From NCBI RefSeq assembly GCF_016458305.1, contig NZ_JAEMHL010000001.1, forward strand, positions 62,001-126,000: a stretch of 64,000 nucleotides of DNA. Reading direction: 5' to 3'. Each line of letters opens with the position of its first letter. Position 1 is the first letter of the stretch. Of the stretch, positions 35,313 through 43,462 are shown in pieces. The DNA comes from Geomonas anaerohicana (lineage in GTDB: Bacteria > Desulfobacterota > Desulfuromonadia > Geobacterales > Geobacteraceae). The notes below the pieces were generated by a model. That model was not told the origin of the DNA. It made no database searches and saw nothing but the letters and a program-made list of their open reading frames with translations. The position numbers were made by a program, and so were the translations under genes.

Positions 35313-35344
35313 CCCTCCCCCTGCTGGCAAGGGGGAGGGGAGGA
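35313..35344. repeat. Diverged C/G repeat
   Basis: TCCCTCCCCCTGCTGGCAAGGGGGAGGGGAGG-type hairpin just downstream of kbl. The loop differs from the canonical palindrome, so this may be a relic or a separate family. Confidence 0.6.
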
Positions 35345-35353
35345 AAAGCATGC

Positions 35354-36544
35354 TCAGCCGATCACACCGAGTTCGCGGCCGATACTGGTGAAGGTCTTCA
35401 GACCCGTTTCCAGGTCATCCTGCGTGTGGGCGGCACTGATCATGACCCGGATGCGCGCCTTCCCCTGCGGCACCGTGGGGAAGCCGATGGGCATGGCGAA
35501 GATGCCGGGCTCCGCAGCGAAGAGGCGGCGCGAGAACTCCTGTGCCACGGTGGCCTCCCCCAGCATTACCGGCGTGATGGGGGTGACGCTGGCGCCGATG
35601 TCGAATCCGGCCAGGTGCATCCCTTCCTTGAAGTAGCGCGTGTTGTCCCACAGTTTCTGCACCAGCGTCGTGCTCTCCTCGAGGAGGTCCACGGCGGCCA
35701 GGCACGCGGCGGTGTCCGCCGCGGTTACCGCGCTGGAGAAGAGAAAGGGGCGCGCCTTCTGGCGGATCCAGTCGATGACCACCTTCTTGCCCGCGATGAC
35801 CCCGCCCATGACGCCGAAGGCCTTGGAGAGCGTGCCGATCTCCAGGTCGAACTTGCCGTTGAGCTGGAAATGGTCCACGATGCCGCGCCCGCCGTGGCCG
35901 AGCACCCCTTCGCCGTGGGCGTCGTCCACCATGGTGATGATGCCGTGGCGCTCGCACAGTTCGAAGAGTTTGTCCAGGGGCGCCACGTCGCCGTCCATCG
36001 AGAAGACCCCGTCAGTGATGAGGAGCGCCCGCCGGTACTGGCCGATGTTCTCGGTGATGACCCGCTCGCAGTCGGCAAGGTCGCAGTGCTCGTAGACCAG
36101 GATCTTGGCCGAGGAGAGCCGGCAGCCGTCGATGATGCTGGCATGGTTCAAGCGGTCGGTGAAGATCACGTCCCCCTTGCCCACCATGGGCGGGATGGCG
36201 GCCTGGTTGGCGCAGAAGCCGGACTGAACGTAGAGGGCGTCCTCCACCCCCTTGAAGGCCGCCAGCCGTTGTTCCAGCTCGCGGTGCAATTCCAGTGTCC
36301 CGGCTATGCTGCGTACCGCCGCCGGGCCGACCCCCCACTGCTCCACCGCCTCCTGGGCCGCCTTCTTCAGGCGCGGGTGGTTGGCGAGTCCCAGGTAGTT
36401 GTTGGTGCAGAAGTTGAGCACCTTCTTGCCGTCCACGACCATCCACGGGCCGCAGGCCGAGCCGATGGTGCGGATGTTGGTCCTAAGCCCCTGCCCTTCC
36501 AGGGCGGTCATCTCTTCTGTTATCCAGGCGAATTTATCGGCCAT
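35354..36544 (-). CDS. kbl: Glycine C-acetyltransferase (2-amino-3-ketobutyrate CoA ligase)
   Basis: A 396-aa PLP enzyme of the alpha-oxoamine synthase family. [19 protein letters not shown] near residue 48, [16 protein letters not shown] near residue 205 and the PLP lysine in [18 protein letters not shown] near residue 237 fit Kbl. It splits 2-amino-3-oxobutyrate with CoA into glycine and acetyl-CoA, the second step of threonine breakdown. It lies directly after tdh in the same direction, the standard pairing, 40 bases apart. AGGAG precedes the ATG. Confidence 0.96.
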   Translation of the reverse strand: MADKFAWITEEMTALEGQGLRTNIRTIGSACGPWMVVDGKKVLNFCTNNYLGLANHPRLKKAAQEAVEQWGVGPAAVRSIAGTLELHRELEQRLAAFKGVEDALYVQSGFCANQAAIPPMVGKGDVIFTDRLNHASIIDGCRLSSAKILVYEHCDLADCERVITENIGQYRRALLITDGVFSMDGDVAPLDKLFELCERHGIITMVDDAHGEGVLGHGGRGIVDHFQLNGKFDLEIGTLSKAFGVMGGVIAGKKVVIDWIRQKARPFLFSSAVTAADTAACLAAVDLLEESTTLVQKLWDNTRYFKEGMHLAGFDIGASVTPITPVMLGEATVAQEFSRRLFAAEPGIFAMPIGFPTVPQGKARIRVMISAAHTQDDLETGLKTFTSIGRELGVIG

Positions 36545-36584
36545 TGTTGATTACTCCTTTGCAGTCCATTCCCCTCTCCCTGCC

Positions 36585-37628
36585 CTACTCTTCCACCCAG
36601 TTGAGTATGACCTTCCCCGCATTGCCGCTGCTCATCACCTCGAAGGCTTCCTCGAAGTTGGTGTAGTGCATCCGGTGCGTGATCACCGGGGTGAGATCGA
36701 GGCCGATCTTGATCAGCGATTGCATCAAGTACCAGGTCTCATACATCTCGCGGCCGTAGATCCCCTTGATGGTCAGCATGTTGAATATCACCTGGTGCCA
36801 GTCGACGGCGAGGTCGCCCGACGGGATCCCCAGCATGGCGATCTTCCCCCCGTGGCACATGTTGGCGAGCATCTCCTTGAAGGCGTCGCCGTTGCCGGAC
36901 ATCTCCAGGCCGACGTCGAATCCCTCCTTCATCCCCAGTTCCTTGCGCACGTCCGCGAGGGTCCGCTCCTTCACGTTGAGCGCCACCGTCGCACCCATCT
37001 TCTTGGCCAGGTCGAGACGGTACGGGTTCATGTCCGTGGTGACGATGTAGCGCGCCCCGGCGTGGCGGGCGATGGCGGTGGCCATGATCCCGATCGGCCC
37101 CGCCCCGGTGATCAGCACGTCCTCACCCAGCACCGGGAAGGCGAGGGTGGTATGGGTAGCGTTGCCGAAGGGGTCGAAAATGCTCAGGATCTCCATCGGG
37201 ATGGAAGGGTCGGCATGCCAGACATTGGTCACCGGGATGCAGATGTACTCCGCGAAGGCCCCGGTGCGGTTCACCCCCACGCCGTTGGTGTCCTTGCACA
37301 GGTGCCGCCTCCCCGCCAGGCAGTTGCGGCACCTGCCGCAGACGATGTGTCCCTCGCCGGAAACGATGTCGCCGATATTGAGGTCGGCGACGTTACTTCC
37401 CATCGCCACCACCCGTCCCACGAACTCGTGCCCGATCACCATCGGCACCGGGATCGTCTTCTGGGCCCAGGCGTTCCAGTCCCAGATGTGCAGGTCGGTG
37501 CCGCAGACGGCGGTCTTGTGCACCTTGATCAAAACATCGTTGATACCCATCTCGGGGACCGGCACCTCGTCCAGCCACAGCCCCGGCTTGGGGTATTTCT
37601 TAACCAGTGCACGCATGGTCTTTTGCAT
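36585..37628 (-). CDS. tdh: L-threonine 3-dehydrogenase
   Basis: A 347-aa zinc-dependent medium-chain dehydrogenase. Catalytic zinc site: [12 protein letters not shown] and [12 protein letters not shown]; structural zinc: [18 protein letters not shown]-binding [15 protein letters not shown] near residue 173. It oxidises threonine to 2-amino-3-oxobutyrate for Kbl. The overall sequence is very like E. coli Tdh. GAGGAG seven bases before the ATG. Confidence 0.96.
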   Translation of the reverse strand: MQKTMRALVKKYPKPGLWLDEVPVPEMGINDVLIKVHKTAVCGTDLHIWDWNAWAQKTIPVPMVIGHEFVGRVVAMGSNVADLNIGDIVSGEGHIVCGRCRNCLAGRRHLCKDTNGVGVNRTGAFAEYICIPVTNVWHADPSIPMEILSIFDPFGNATHTTLAFPVLGEDVLITGAGPIGIMATAIARHAGARYIVTTDMNPYRLDLAKKMGATVALNVKERTLADVRKELGMKEGFDVGLEMSGNGDAFKEMLANMCHGGKIAMLGIPSGDLAVDWHQVIFNMLTIKGIYGREMYETWYLMQSLIKIGLDLTPVITHRMHYTNFEEAFEVMSSGNAGKVILNWVEE

Positions 37629-37959
37629 GATGCAACTCCTCGACAGTAATGGCCGTTTTGGCTCATTAATGTTACCAACAACGCTTCACATGTAAATAGC
37701 AGTGAGGGAAATGATGGCAATGCCACACGAGGACTAAATCAGGTCATTCAGATAAAGACATATAGAATCATGGTGCGTGTAGCAAAGAACAAATTAGTTA
37801 AAAACAAGCAAGGCAATTAGTTTTCAAAATTACGGAGTTGATTATTAGTTAGAGTTGGACGATATTATTGCCTCGTAATTGCTGTCAAAAGTTTGCTGCC
37901 TGCAATGTAGATCGTTAATTGTGGTACTGAACCGTGAGAAGGTTGGCAGGAGGAGTGTC
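37629..37959. other. AT-rich intergenic region upstream of tdh and of a PstS-like lipoprotein
   Basis: These 331 bases hold the divergent promoters of tdh-kbl (minus) and the lipoprotein (plus). The sequence is AT-rich with many ATTAGTT-like stretches; I see no gene, no clear hairpin and no consensus promoter. Confidence 0.6.
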
Positions 37960-38745
37960 GTGAAACAATCGTTTCGTCTCCGATTTATAGCTGTCGCTAT
38001 CTGCTTCATTGCGGGGTGTGCCGCGCTGCAAAGAGAGGGTGTAAAGCAGCCGGCGGCGCCCGAGATGATCAAGATCGGTGGTGGCGACGCTGCTTTGACC
38101 GAGGTGATCACACCGGTGAAGGAGACTTACGAGGAGGAAAACCCCTCGCTGCGCCTGGTTGCCATACAGAGCAAGCCGGGAACGGAGCTGGCGGACCTGG
38201 ACAGCGGCGCCCTCGATGCCGTTGTCTCTAGCCTCGACCTGGACGCATTTCTCAAGCGTGCCGCGGAAAACGGGACGCCGATGGACGGAGAGCATTTCCG
38301 GGAGGTCCCGGTTGGCACCAACCATACCGTCGTCTTTCTCAACCAGGGCGTGAAGATCAAGAAGCTGACCAGGAAGCAGCTAAAGGGGATTTTCACCGGC
38401 AAAATCACCAACTGGAAAAAGGTCGGCGGCCCGAACCGGCGCATCGTCGTCGTCTGGTCCCCGGCCGCTGACGGGGAGAACGACGCCTTTATCCAAAAAG
38501 TGCTGGAAGGCGAAGAGGTCGTGCCCACCTTTCTCCCGGTCGCCAACGTCGAGGAGATGAGAGCGAAGGTGCTGGAGATACCCGGCGCCATCGGCATCGG
38601 TCCCAGTGTGCTGGTCTCTCGCGGCGTGCGGGTCCCCGGGAGCCTGACGGTTGCCTCTTCGGTCGTGCTGATCACCAAGGGAGAGCCTTCGCCCAAGGTG
38701 CAGAAACTGCTCGACCTCATCAAGGACGTCGCCTTCCTGCACTGA
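37960..38745 (+). CDS. PstS-like phosphate-binding lipoprotein
   Basis: About 261 residues. A lipoprotein signal ends in FIAGCAAL. The mature part follows the PstS pattern: IKIGGGDAALTEVITPVKETYEEENPS, AVVSSLDLD, the loop VGTNHTVVFLNQGVKIKKLTRKQLKGIFTGKITNWKKVGG and PGAIGIGPSVL. The last two motifs are hallmarks of phosphate-binding proteins. No pst transport genes are adjacent. GTG 37960 is chosen because GGAGGAG precedes it and the lipoprotein signal begins there; the frame extends upstream to 37879. Confidence 0.87.
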   Translation: MKQSFRLRFIAVAICFIAGCAALQREGVKQPAAPEMIKIGGGDAALTEVITPVKETYEEENPSLRLVAIQSKPGTELADLDSGALDAVVSSLDLDAFLKRAAENGTPMDGEHFREVPVGTNHTVVFLNQGVKIKKLTRKQLKGIFTGKITNWKKVGGPNRRIVVVWSPAADGENDAFIQKVLEGEEVVPTFLPVANVEEMRAKVLEIPGAIGIGPSVLVSRGVRVPGSLTVASSVVLITKGEPSPKVQKLLDLIKDVAFLH

Positions 38746-38846
38746 GCCCCCTTCTGCGCTTTGGTCTCAACAAGTGGTTGATGTTCGGCGGCAAACCCGC
38801 TATCTTCGTCTTTTTTACGGACACCCGTTGAAAGGACCAGAAGACA

Positions 38847-39581
38847 GTGACAAAGACGAAGGATGCTATTTACGCGGCGCCGCTGCAGGAAATGATCGAT
38901 TTCAAGTTCGACGAGCGCGTCGTTGCCGTCTTTCCCGACATGATCCAACGCTCGGTTCCGGGCTACGGCATGATCATCTCCAACATCGGCATCCTCGCCG
39001 GCAAATATGCCCAGGCGGGAAGCCACTGCTACGATCTCGGCTGTTCCCTCGGGGCGGCCACCCTCGCCATGCGCCAGCGCATCAACCAGCCGGATTGCGA
39101 CATCATTGCCGTCGACAACTCCCCCGCCATGATCGAGCGCGGCCGTGACCTCCTCGCCCGCGATACCGGATCGACCGTTCCGGTAACCATGATTTGCGCC
39201 GACCTTCAGGATGTCGCCATTGAGAACGCCTCGGTCGTGGTCCTCAACTTCACGCTGCAATTCATCCCCCCCGCGCAGCGCCTGGCGTTGATTGAACGCA
39301 TTTATGCCGGGCTCAAGCCGGGCGGCATCCTCATCCTCTCCGAAAAGATCGCCTTCTCCGAACCGGATCGGCAGCATTTTCATGTAGAGCTGCATCACGA
39401 TTTCAAGCGGGCCAACGGCTACAGCGATCTCGAGATCAGCCAGAAACGCTCCGCGTTGGAGAACGTGATGATCCCGGAAACCCTCGCCTGTCACCACGAG
39501 CGGCTGCAGGCTGCCGGTTTTTCCTCCTCTGAGGTCTGGTTCCAGTGCTTCAACTTCGCCTCAATGGTCGCCGTGAAATGA
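38847..39581 (+). CDS. cmoA: Carboxy-S-adenosyl-L-methionine synthase
   Basis: A 244-aa SAM-dependent enzyme. [15 protein letters not shown] is the SAM-binding motif I, with [12 protein letters not shown] and [28 protein letters not shown] at the N-terminus is characteristic of CmoA. It converts SAM and prephenate to carboxy-SAM, used by CmoB to modify uridine 34 of tRNA. GTG start; its stop overlaps the cmoB ATG (ATGA). Confidence 0.95.
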   Translation: MTKTKDAIYAAPLQEMIDFKFDERVVAVFPDMIQRSVPGYGMIISNIGILAGKYAQAGSHCYDLGCSLGAATLAMRQRINQPDCDIIAVDNSPAMIERGRDLLARDTGSTVPVTMICADLQDVAIENASVVVLNFTLQFIPPAQRLALIERIYAGLKPGGILILSEKIAFSEPDRQHFHVELHHDFKRANGYSDLEISQKRSALENVMIPETLACHHERLQAAGFSSSEVWFQCFNFASMVAVK

Positions 39582-40546
39582 ACTACGACGCTCTCTATTC
39601 TCAACTTGCGGCCATGGGGCAGGGGCGCTGGGCAGAGCAGTTGCAAGCGACCCTGCCGGAAAGACTCCAACTGGAGAGCCACGGCAAGCTGGCGGGGTGG
39701 CAGAGTGCCCTGGAGTCGCTGCCGGAGCTGCGCCCGTCGCTGATCGAGTTGAAAGACAAAGTCACCATCGGCTCCAGCGCCGACCTGGGCGCAATCGATC
39801 GCGACCATGTCATTGCCCAACTGCAGGCTTTTCATCCCTGGAGGAAAGGCCCCTACCATTTCTTCGGCATCGATATCGACACTGAGTGGCGCTCCGATTG
39901 GAAGTGGGAGCGCGTGGCGCCCCACATCGAGCCGCTGGCGGGGCGCAAGGTGCTGGACGTCGGCTGCGGCAACGGCTATCACGGTTGGCGCATGCGCGGC
40001 GCCGGCGCCGATTTCGTGCTCGGCATCGAGCCGTTCCTCCTTTCTGTGCAGCAGTTCCAGGTGATGCAGCGCTATCTGCGCGATTCGCAGCACCATGTCA
40101 TCCCCATCGGCATCGAGGACGTCCCGGCAGATCTGGGTTGTTTCGACACGGTCTTTTCCATGGGAGTCCTTTACCATCGTCGTTCTCCCCTCGACCATCT
40201 TTTCGAGCTCAAGGGGTGCCTGCGTCCGGGGGGTGAATTGGTGCTGGAGACGCTGATCGTGGCGGGGGATCGGGATACCGTGTTCATGCCACCGGGGCGC
40301 TACGCCAAGATGCGCAATGTCTGGTTCCTGCCGTCCATTGACGCCATGACCTTGTGGCTGCAGCGTTGCGGCTTCACGCAGATCGCCTGCGTCGACACCA
40401 ACCGCACCAGTCGCGACGAGCAGCGCTCCACGCCGTGGATGCAGTTCGAGTCGCTGGCCGATTTTCTCGATCCTGATGATGTGGAGAAAACCATCGAAGG
40501 GCACCCGGCACCGCTGCGGGCGGTATTCACGGCGAAGAGGCCGTAA
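39578..40546 (+). CDS. cmoB: tRNA U34 carboxymethyltransferase
   Basis: About 322 residues, the usual CmoB length. The region [36 protein letters not shown] and [16 protein letters not shown] are typical. It transfers the carboxymethyl group from carboxy-SAM to 5-hydroxyuridine 34, giving cmo5U in several tRNAs. Start is the ATG at 39578 overlapping the cmoA stop, rather than the longer frame at 39545. Confidence 0.96.
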   Translation: MNYDALYSQLAAMGQGRWAEQLQATLPERLQLESHGKLAGWQSALESLPELRPSLIELKDKVTIGSSADLGAIDRDHVIAQLQAFHPWRKGPYHFFGIDIDTEWRSDWKWERVAPHIEPLAGRKVLDVGCGNGYHGWRMRGAGADFVLGIEPFLLSVQQFQVMQRYLRDSQHHVIPIGIEDVPADLGCFDTVFSMGVLYHRRSPLDHLFELKGCLRPGGELVLETLIVAGDRDTVFMPPGRYAKMRNVWFLPSIDAMTLWLQRCGFTQIACVDTNRTSRDEQRSTPWMQFESLADFLDPDDVEKTIEGHPAPLRAVFTAKRP

Positions 40547-40674
40547 AGTATTGAGTTGCATGTAATTAAATTGTGCCTAGAGGTAAAAGAAAGGTGGTCG
40601 TAGATAAGCGTCGGAAGGCTGCTGACAAATGAAGGCGCAAGGCGCCCAAGAGAAATGAAACGGTGATTAAATCT

Positions 40675-40737
40675 AACATGGCCGTAGTTAAAACAAACAT
40701 GACCACTTTTAAAATAAACGTGGTCATATTTAAAATA
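40675..40737. repeat. Three 21-bp tandem units
   Basis: Units at 40675-40695, 40696-40716 and 40717-40737, each starting AAC(A/G)TGG/A and ending with a TTTAAAATA-like run. Within them ATGACCAC at 40699-40706 and GTGGTCAT at 40720-40727 form an inverted repeat. Confidence 0.75.
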
Positions 40738-41023
40738 ACAGCAGGTCTTTAATTAACTACCGACGACGCTCGCGCAAATAAAAAAGCCTGTTTAGAAATA
40801 AAATAGGGTGCAATCACGATAGTCAAGGCGACTTCGGCTAAAAAGCAGGGGTGAAAAAATTAAAAGTCACCTCTGGCCTATTCTGTCGCCGCTGTTTTTA
40901 GCAAAAGCAGACCCCAAAAATTTTAAACAGGGTCCCATGTTAGAAAACGGGGACCCCATTTATTTTAAACCTACCTTTACATTAAAAAAACAGGTACAGG
41001 TGAAGCTGCAGGCGGTATTTCCT

Positions 41024-41134
41024 GGTTCACAAGCTCCAGCTTGGGAACCACATATGGCGCAAAGCTCCAGCTTTGCATCCGAGGGAAGTCGGAGCTTCGG
41101 AGAGCTTTGCGTTCCCAAGGCGGACCTTGGGAAC
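41024..41134. repeat. Cluster of GTTCCCAAG-type palindromes
   Basis: Three hairpins follow each other: 41024-41049 (GGTTC..CAAGCT/AGCTTG..GAACC), 41059-41076 (GCAAAGCT/AGCTTTGC) and 41111-41134 (GTTCCCAAGG/CCTTGGGAAC). They resemble the widespread GTTCCCAAGCTGGAGCTTGGGAAC class of dispersed bacterial repeats. Confidence 0.7.
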
Positions 41135-41159
41135 GAGATCAAGGTAAATACAACGCCTC

Positions 41160-41324
41160 TTACCTGCGATAGCCGTACGGGCCACGCCCATAGCGGCCAT
41201 CGTAGTCGCCGTAGTAGCCTCCGTGGTGATGGCCATAATAATCATCCATCGGCACGACCACGCAGGCTGACAAGAGTGACGGTAACACCACGAGTGCAAT
41301 TAAATACCGGATTTTCTTTTTCAT
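41160..41324 (-). CDS. Tiny Gly/Tyr/His-rich lipoprotein
   Basis: A 54-residue protein that is easy to miss. It begins MKKKIRYLIALVVLPSLL and has a good lipobox (LLSAC), so the mature part would be about 34 residues anchored to a membrane. The mature part is rich in Tyr, Gly, Asp and His (MDDYYGHHHGGYYGDYDG), which could bind metal. AAGGAGAAGGAAG precedes the ATG. Function unknown; similar short YG-rich lipoproteins are common in Geobacter. Confidence 0.75.
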   Translation of the reverse strand: MKKKIRYLIALVVLPSLLSACVVVPMDDYYGHHHGGYYGDYDGRYGRGPYGYRR

Positions 41325-41426
41325 CTTCCTTCTCCTTTTTGCCCGGACACGTTGCCATTGTCTTCAGACTAAAAGGAAATTGAGGATGAATTATGGAGCA
41401 AAGAAGAAAAGAAAGAGCTTGTTGTC

Positions 41427-41804
41427 TTAACTTCCGCCAAGGACCTGCTTGATGGTGTCATAGATCTCCCTGGGTTCAAAAGGCTTCTTCAGTATCGCCT
41501 TGGCTCCGACTTTCAAGACGGCGTTGGTATCGCTGGGGCAATCCGAGGCGCTGCTGGTCAGCACGTTGGCGTTCTTGTTGAGCGCCATCATTTCCCTGGT
41601 GGCGTCGATGCCGTTCTTGACCGGCATGTAGACGTCCATGATCACGATGTGTGGGCGATGGGTGAGGAACATCCGTACCGCCTCGATCCCGTCTGCCGCT
41701 TCGGCGACCACGGTGAACCCGATCCCGTCCAAGATGTTCCGCAACGAGTCGCGATAAAACTTTTCGTCGTCGACTATCAGTATCCGCACGTCCTTCAGGG
41801 CCAT
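41427..41804 (-). CDS. Stand-alone CheY-like response regulator
   Basis: A 125-aa single receiver domain: ILIVDDEKFYRDSLRNIL, phosphoacceptor Asp in IVIMDVYMPVKNG, Thr/Ser in VLTSSASDCP and Lys in ILKKPFEPREI. There is no output domain, so it works by protein-protein contact, in chemotaxis or a phosphorelay. ATG 41804 has GGAGG upstream; the longer frame to 42179 overlaps another gene on the opposite strand. Partner kinase not evident. Confidence 0.92.
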   Translation of the reverse strand: MALKDVRILIVDDEKFYRDSLRNILDGIGFTVVAEAADGIEAVRMFLTHRPHIVIMDVYMPVKNGIDATREMMALNKNANVLTSSASDCPSDTNAVLKVGAKAILKKPFEPREIYDTIKQVLGGS

Positions 41805-41984
41805 CGGTCCTCCTTTGAATATCTGGTGGTAGTCCGGACAGTTTATAAAACTTTCATTGTCGAAGGTCAATTGGAATATATGAAGTGTTTCATGCTTTCG
41901 AGACCGTAACCTGGACGACGATTCGCCACGGCAAGCCAGACCTGCTATGGTAGGACGCGAACCAGCAGGACAAAGGAGAACGTC

Positions 41985-42164
41985 ATGAGCGAGAAGGAAA
42001 GCTGCCCCAGCCCGAAACAACACCCGGCGCATATGTGCCAGTTGAAACACGAGGGAAGGATCGAGGAAATCGACAAGCATTCGGCCCAGCCGAAATTCCT
42101 CTGTAACCGGTGCCGCGCGAAAGCGGATTCCGAAGATTACCTCTGCAACCCGCAGCCGCTGTAA
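41985..42164 (+). CDS. Tiny Cys/His-rich protein, paralogue B
   Basis: A 59-residue protein, MSEKESCPSPKQHPAHMCQL... ending LCNPQPL, with AGGAGA before the ATG. It matches the 63-residue protein at 33209 along its whole length: C..P..H..HMC.LK..GR.EE.D.H...P...CN.C..KAD....CNP. Five Cys and four His make a zinc module likely. Transcribed divergently from the response regulator gene. I do not know its function. Confidence 0.8.
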   Translation: MSEKESCPSPKQHPAHMCQLKHEGRIEEIDKHSAQPKFLCNRCRAKADSEDYLCNPQPL

Positions 42165-42189
42165 CACCGCATGAAACATTTCAGTAGCC

Positions 42190-42244
42190 GCAAAGACAAC
42201 TAAGGCGCCCCCTGCCGACTCGGGGGCGCCTTAGTTGTCTTTGC
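42190..42244. terminator. Bidirectional terminator with a perfect 23-bp stem
   Basis: Arms 42190-42212 and 42222-42244 are exactly complementary, with a nine-base loop. It lies between two convergent genes (the tiny Cys/His protein and the M28 peptidase), and the outer ends of the stem carry A and T-rich stretches, so it can end transcripts from both sides. The stem is unusually long and perfect for a bacterial terminator. Confidence 0.8.
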
Positions 42245-42270
42245 ACGGTCAAGGCCTGCGGCGCTGCACC

Positions 42271-43275
42271 CTATTGCCGAACCAGTTCCGCCACCACGTG
42301 GTTGAGCCCCGTCACCACGCGGCTTAGCTTGTCGTAGTCAACTTTTTCAGGAGTGTCCGAGGGTTGGTGATAATGAGGGTAGCGGAAGGGGGCGGTATCG
42401 GTGATCATGATGCCGGGATAGCCGACTTGCCAGAAGGACCACTGATCGGACCAACCGATGCCGGGCAGGGTCTCCGGGGCGGCAACTCCCTCGGATGGGA
42501 AGCGGGTGTTCTTGCGGAAGGTCCCGATGGCCCGCCGCACGATATCCCGTGACTGGAAGTTGCCGACGAAGGCGATGAAGTTGCCGGTGTCCGGGTAGAA
42601 GCGAGCCAGCGGGGCCGGGTACTGCTGGCTCCCGCGCTGGTCGGAGAAGCACCCCATGGTCTCCAGGGACAGCATGGCCACGATCTTCTCGCCGCGCTCC
42701 CTGCAACGGCGGGCGTAGATCATGCTCCCCATGGTGCCCCCCTGGAAGTGCGGCGGTTCCTCGTTGGTGAAGGCCACGAAGCGCAGTGTGCGCTCCGGTT
42801 GCACGGCGGCGAAACTCCGCGCCAGTTCCAGCAGGGCCGCCACCCCGGTGGCGTTGTCGTTCGCGCCCGGCGTGCCGGGGGCGGAATCGTAGTGGGCACC
42901 GATAATGACGATTTCGTCCGGAGCCCCTTTTCCCTGCAGCACCCCCTCCAGGTTCACCACCGTTCTCCCCTCGATCAACACGCTCTGCTCGTTGACCTTG
43001 AGCCCGTACTCCCGGAGGCGGTCTCCGACGTACTGCGCCGCGTCTTCAAGTCCGTGGTAATTGGCAAGGTTTCTCTCCCCGATCTGGCCGGCCAGCACCA
43101 GAACGTGCTCGTGCAAACGATCGCTGAGCCGTTTCTCTTCCGGGGTGAGGGGAGGGAGCGGTCCCTTATGGGTTTTCCCGGGCATGCTCACCATTGAAAT
43201 ACCTGCGGTGCCAAGAAGGAAAAGTGTCAGCACGGCGCAGGTAGCTACCCACACTAAGGCTGTCTTTAAGTTCAT
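42271..43275 (-). CDS. M28-family zinc aminopeptidase, exported
   Basis: A 334-aa protein with an N-terminal hydrophobic anchor or signal. Zinc ligands of the M28 fold are visible: VIIGAHYDSAPGTPGANDNATG (His and Asp), FTNEEPP (catalytic Glu pair), LSLETMG and a C-terminal His in YPHYHQPSDTPEKVDYDKL. Such enzymes remove N-terminal residues from peptides, often outside the cytoplasm. AAGGAA precedes the ATG. Confidence 0.92.
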   Translation of the reverse strand: MNLKTALVWVATCAVLTLFLLGTAGISMVSMPGKTHKGPLPPLTPEEKRLSDRLHEHVLVLAGQIGERNLANYHGLEDAAQYVGDRLREYGLKVNEQSVLIEGRTVVNLEGVLQGKGAPDEIVIIGAHYDSAPGTPGANDNATGVAALLELARSFAAVQPERTLRFVAFTNEEPPHFQGGTMGSMIYARRCRERGEKIVAMLSLETMGCFSDQRGSQQYPAPLARFYPDTGNFIAFVGNFQSRDIVRRAIGTFRKNTRFPSEGVAAPETLPGIGWSDQWSFWQVGYPGIMITDTAPFRYPHYHQPSDTPEKVDYDKLSRVVTGLNHVVAELVRQ

Positions 43276-43462
43276 AGAGCGGTTCCTTGTCGCGGGCTCA
43301 AACCAGCGAAAAGGATAATGTGACCACCCGGGATGTCAATATCGGGAAAATGTCTCAGGTGAAGGTACGGCGACTGCAGGAAAAGATCTGGTATCATTAG
43401 AGGGATCGGCTGATACAATCGCAACAACAACGTCGTGTGACAGAGGTATGCGAGGGGCAGAC

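Larger units (their letters stand above)
40547..41159. other. AT-rich repeat island without a supported gene
   Basis: 613 bases after cmoB. The first 400 are very AT-rich compared with the flanking genes and include three 21-bp tandem units (40675-40737). The last ~110 hold three GTTCCCAAG-type palindromes (41024-41134). A plus-strand frame at 40937-41383 runs through the palindromes and antisense to a real small gene, so I do not call it. The composition suggests an insertion hotspot or a transferred fragment. Confidence 0.65.

Noticed and set aside
37629-37959. Riboswitch in the AT-rich leader of the PstS-like lipoprotein
   Set aside because: I looked for GEMM-like and other conserved cores and found none.
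40937-41383. 148-aa plus-strand frame
   Set aside because: It runs through three palindromic repeats and antisense to a supported lipoprotein gene; the residues are repeat-derived.
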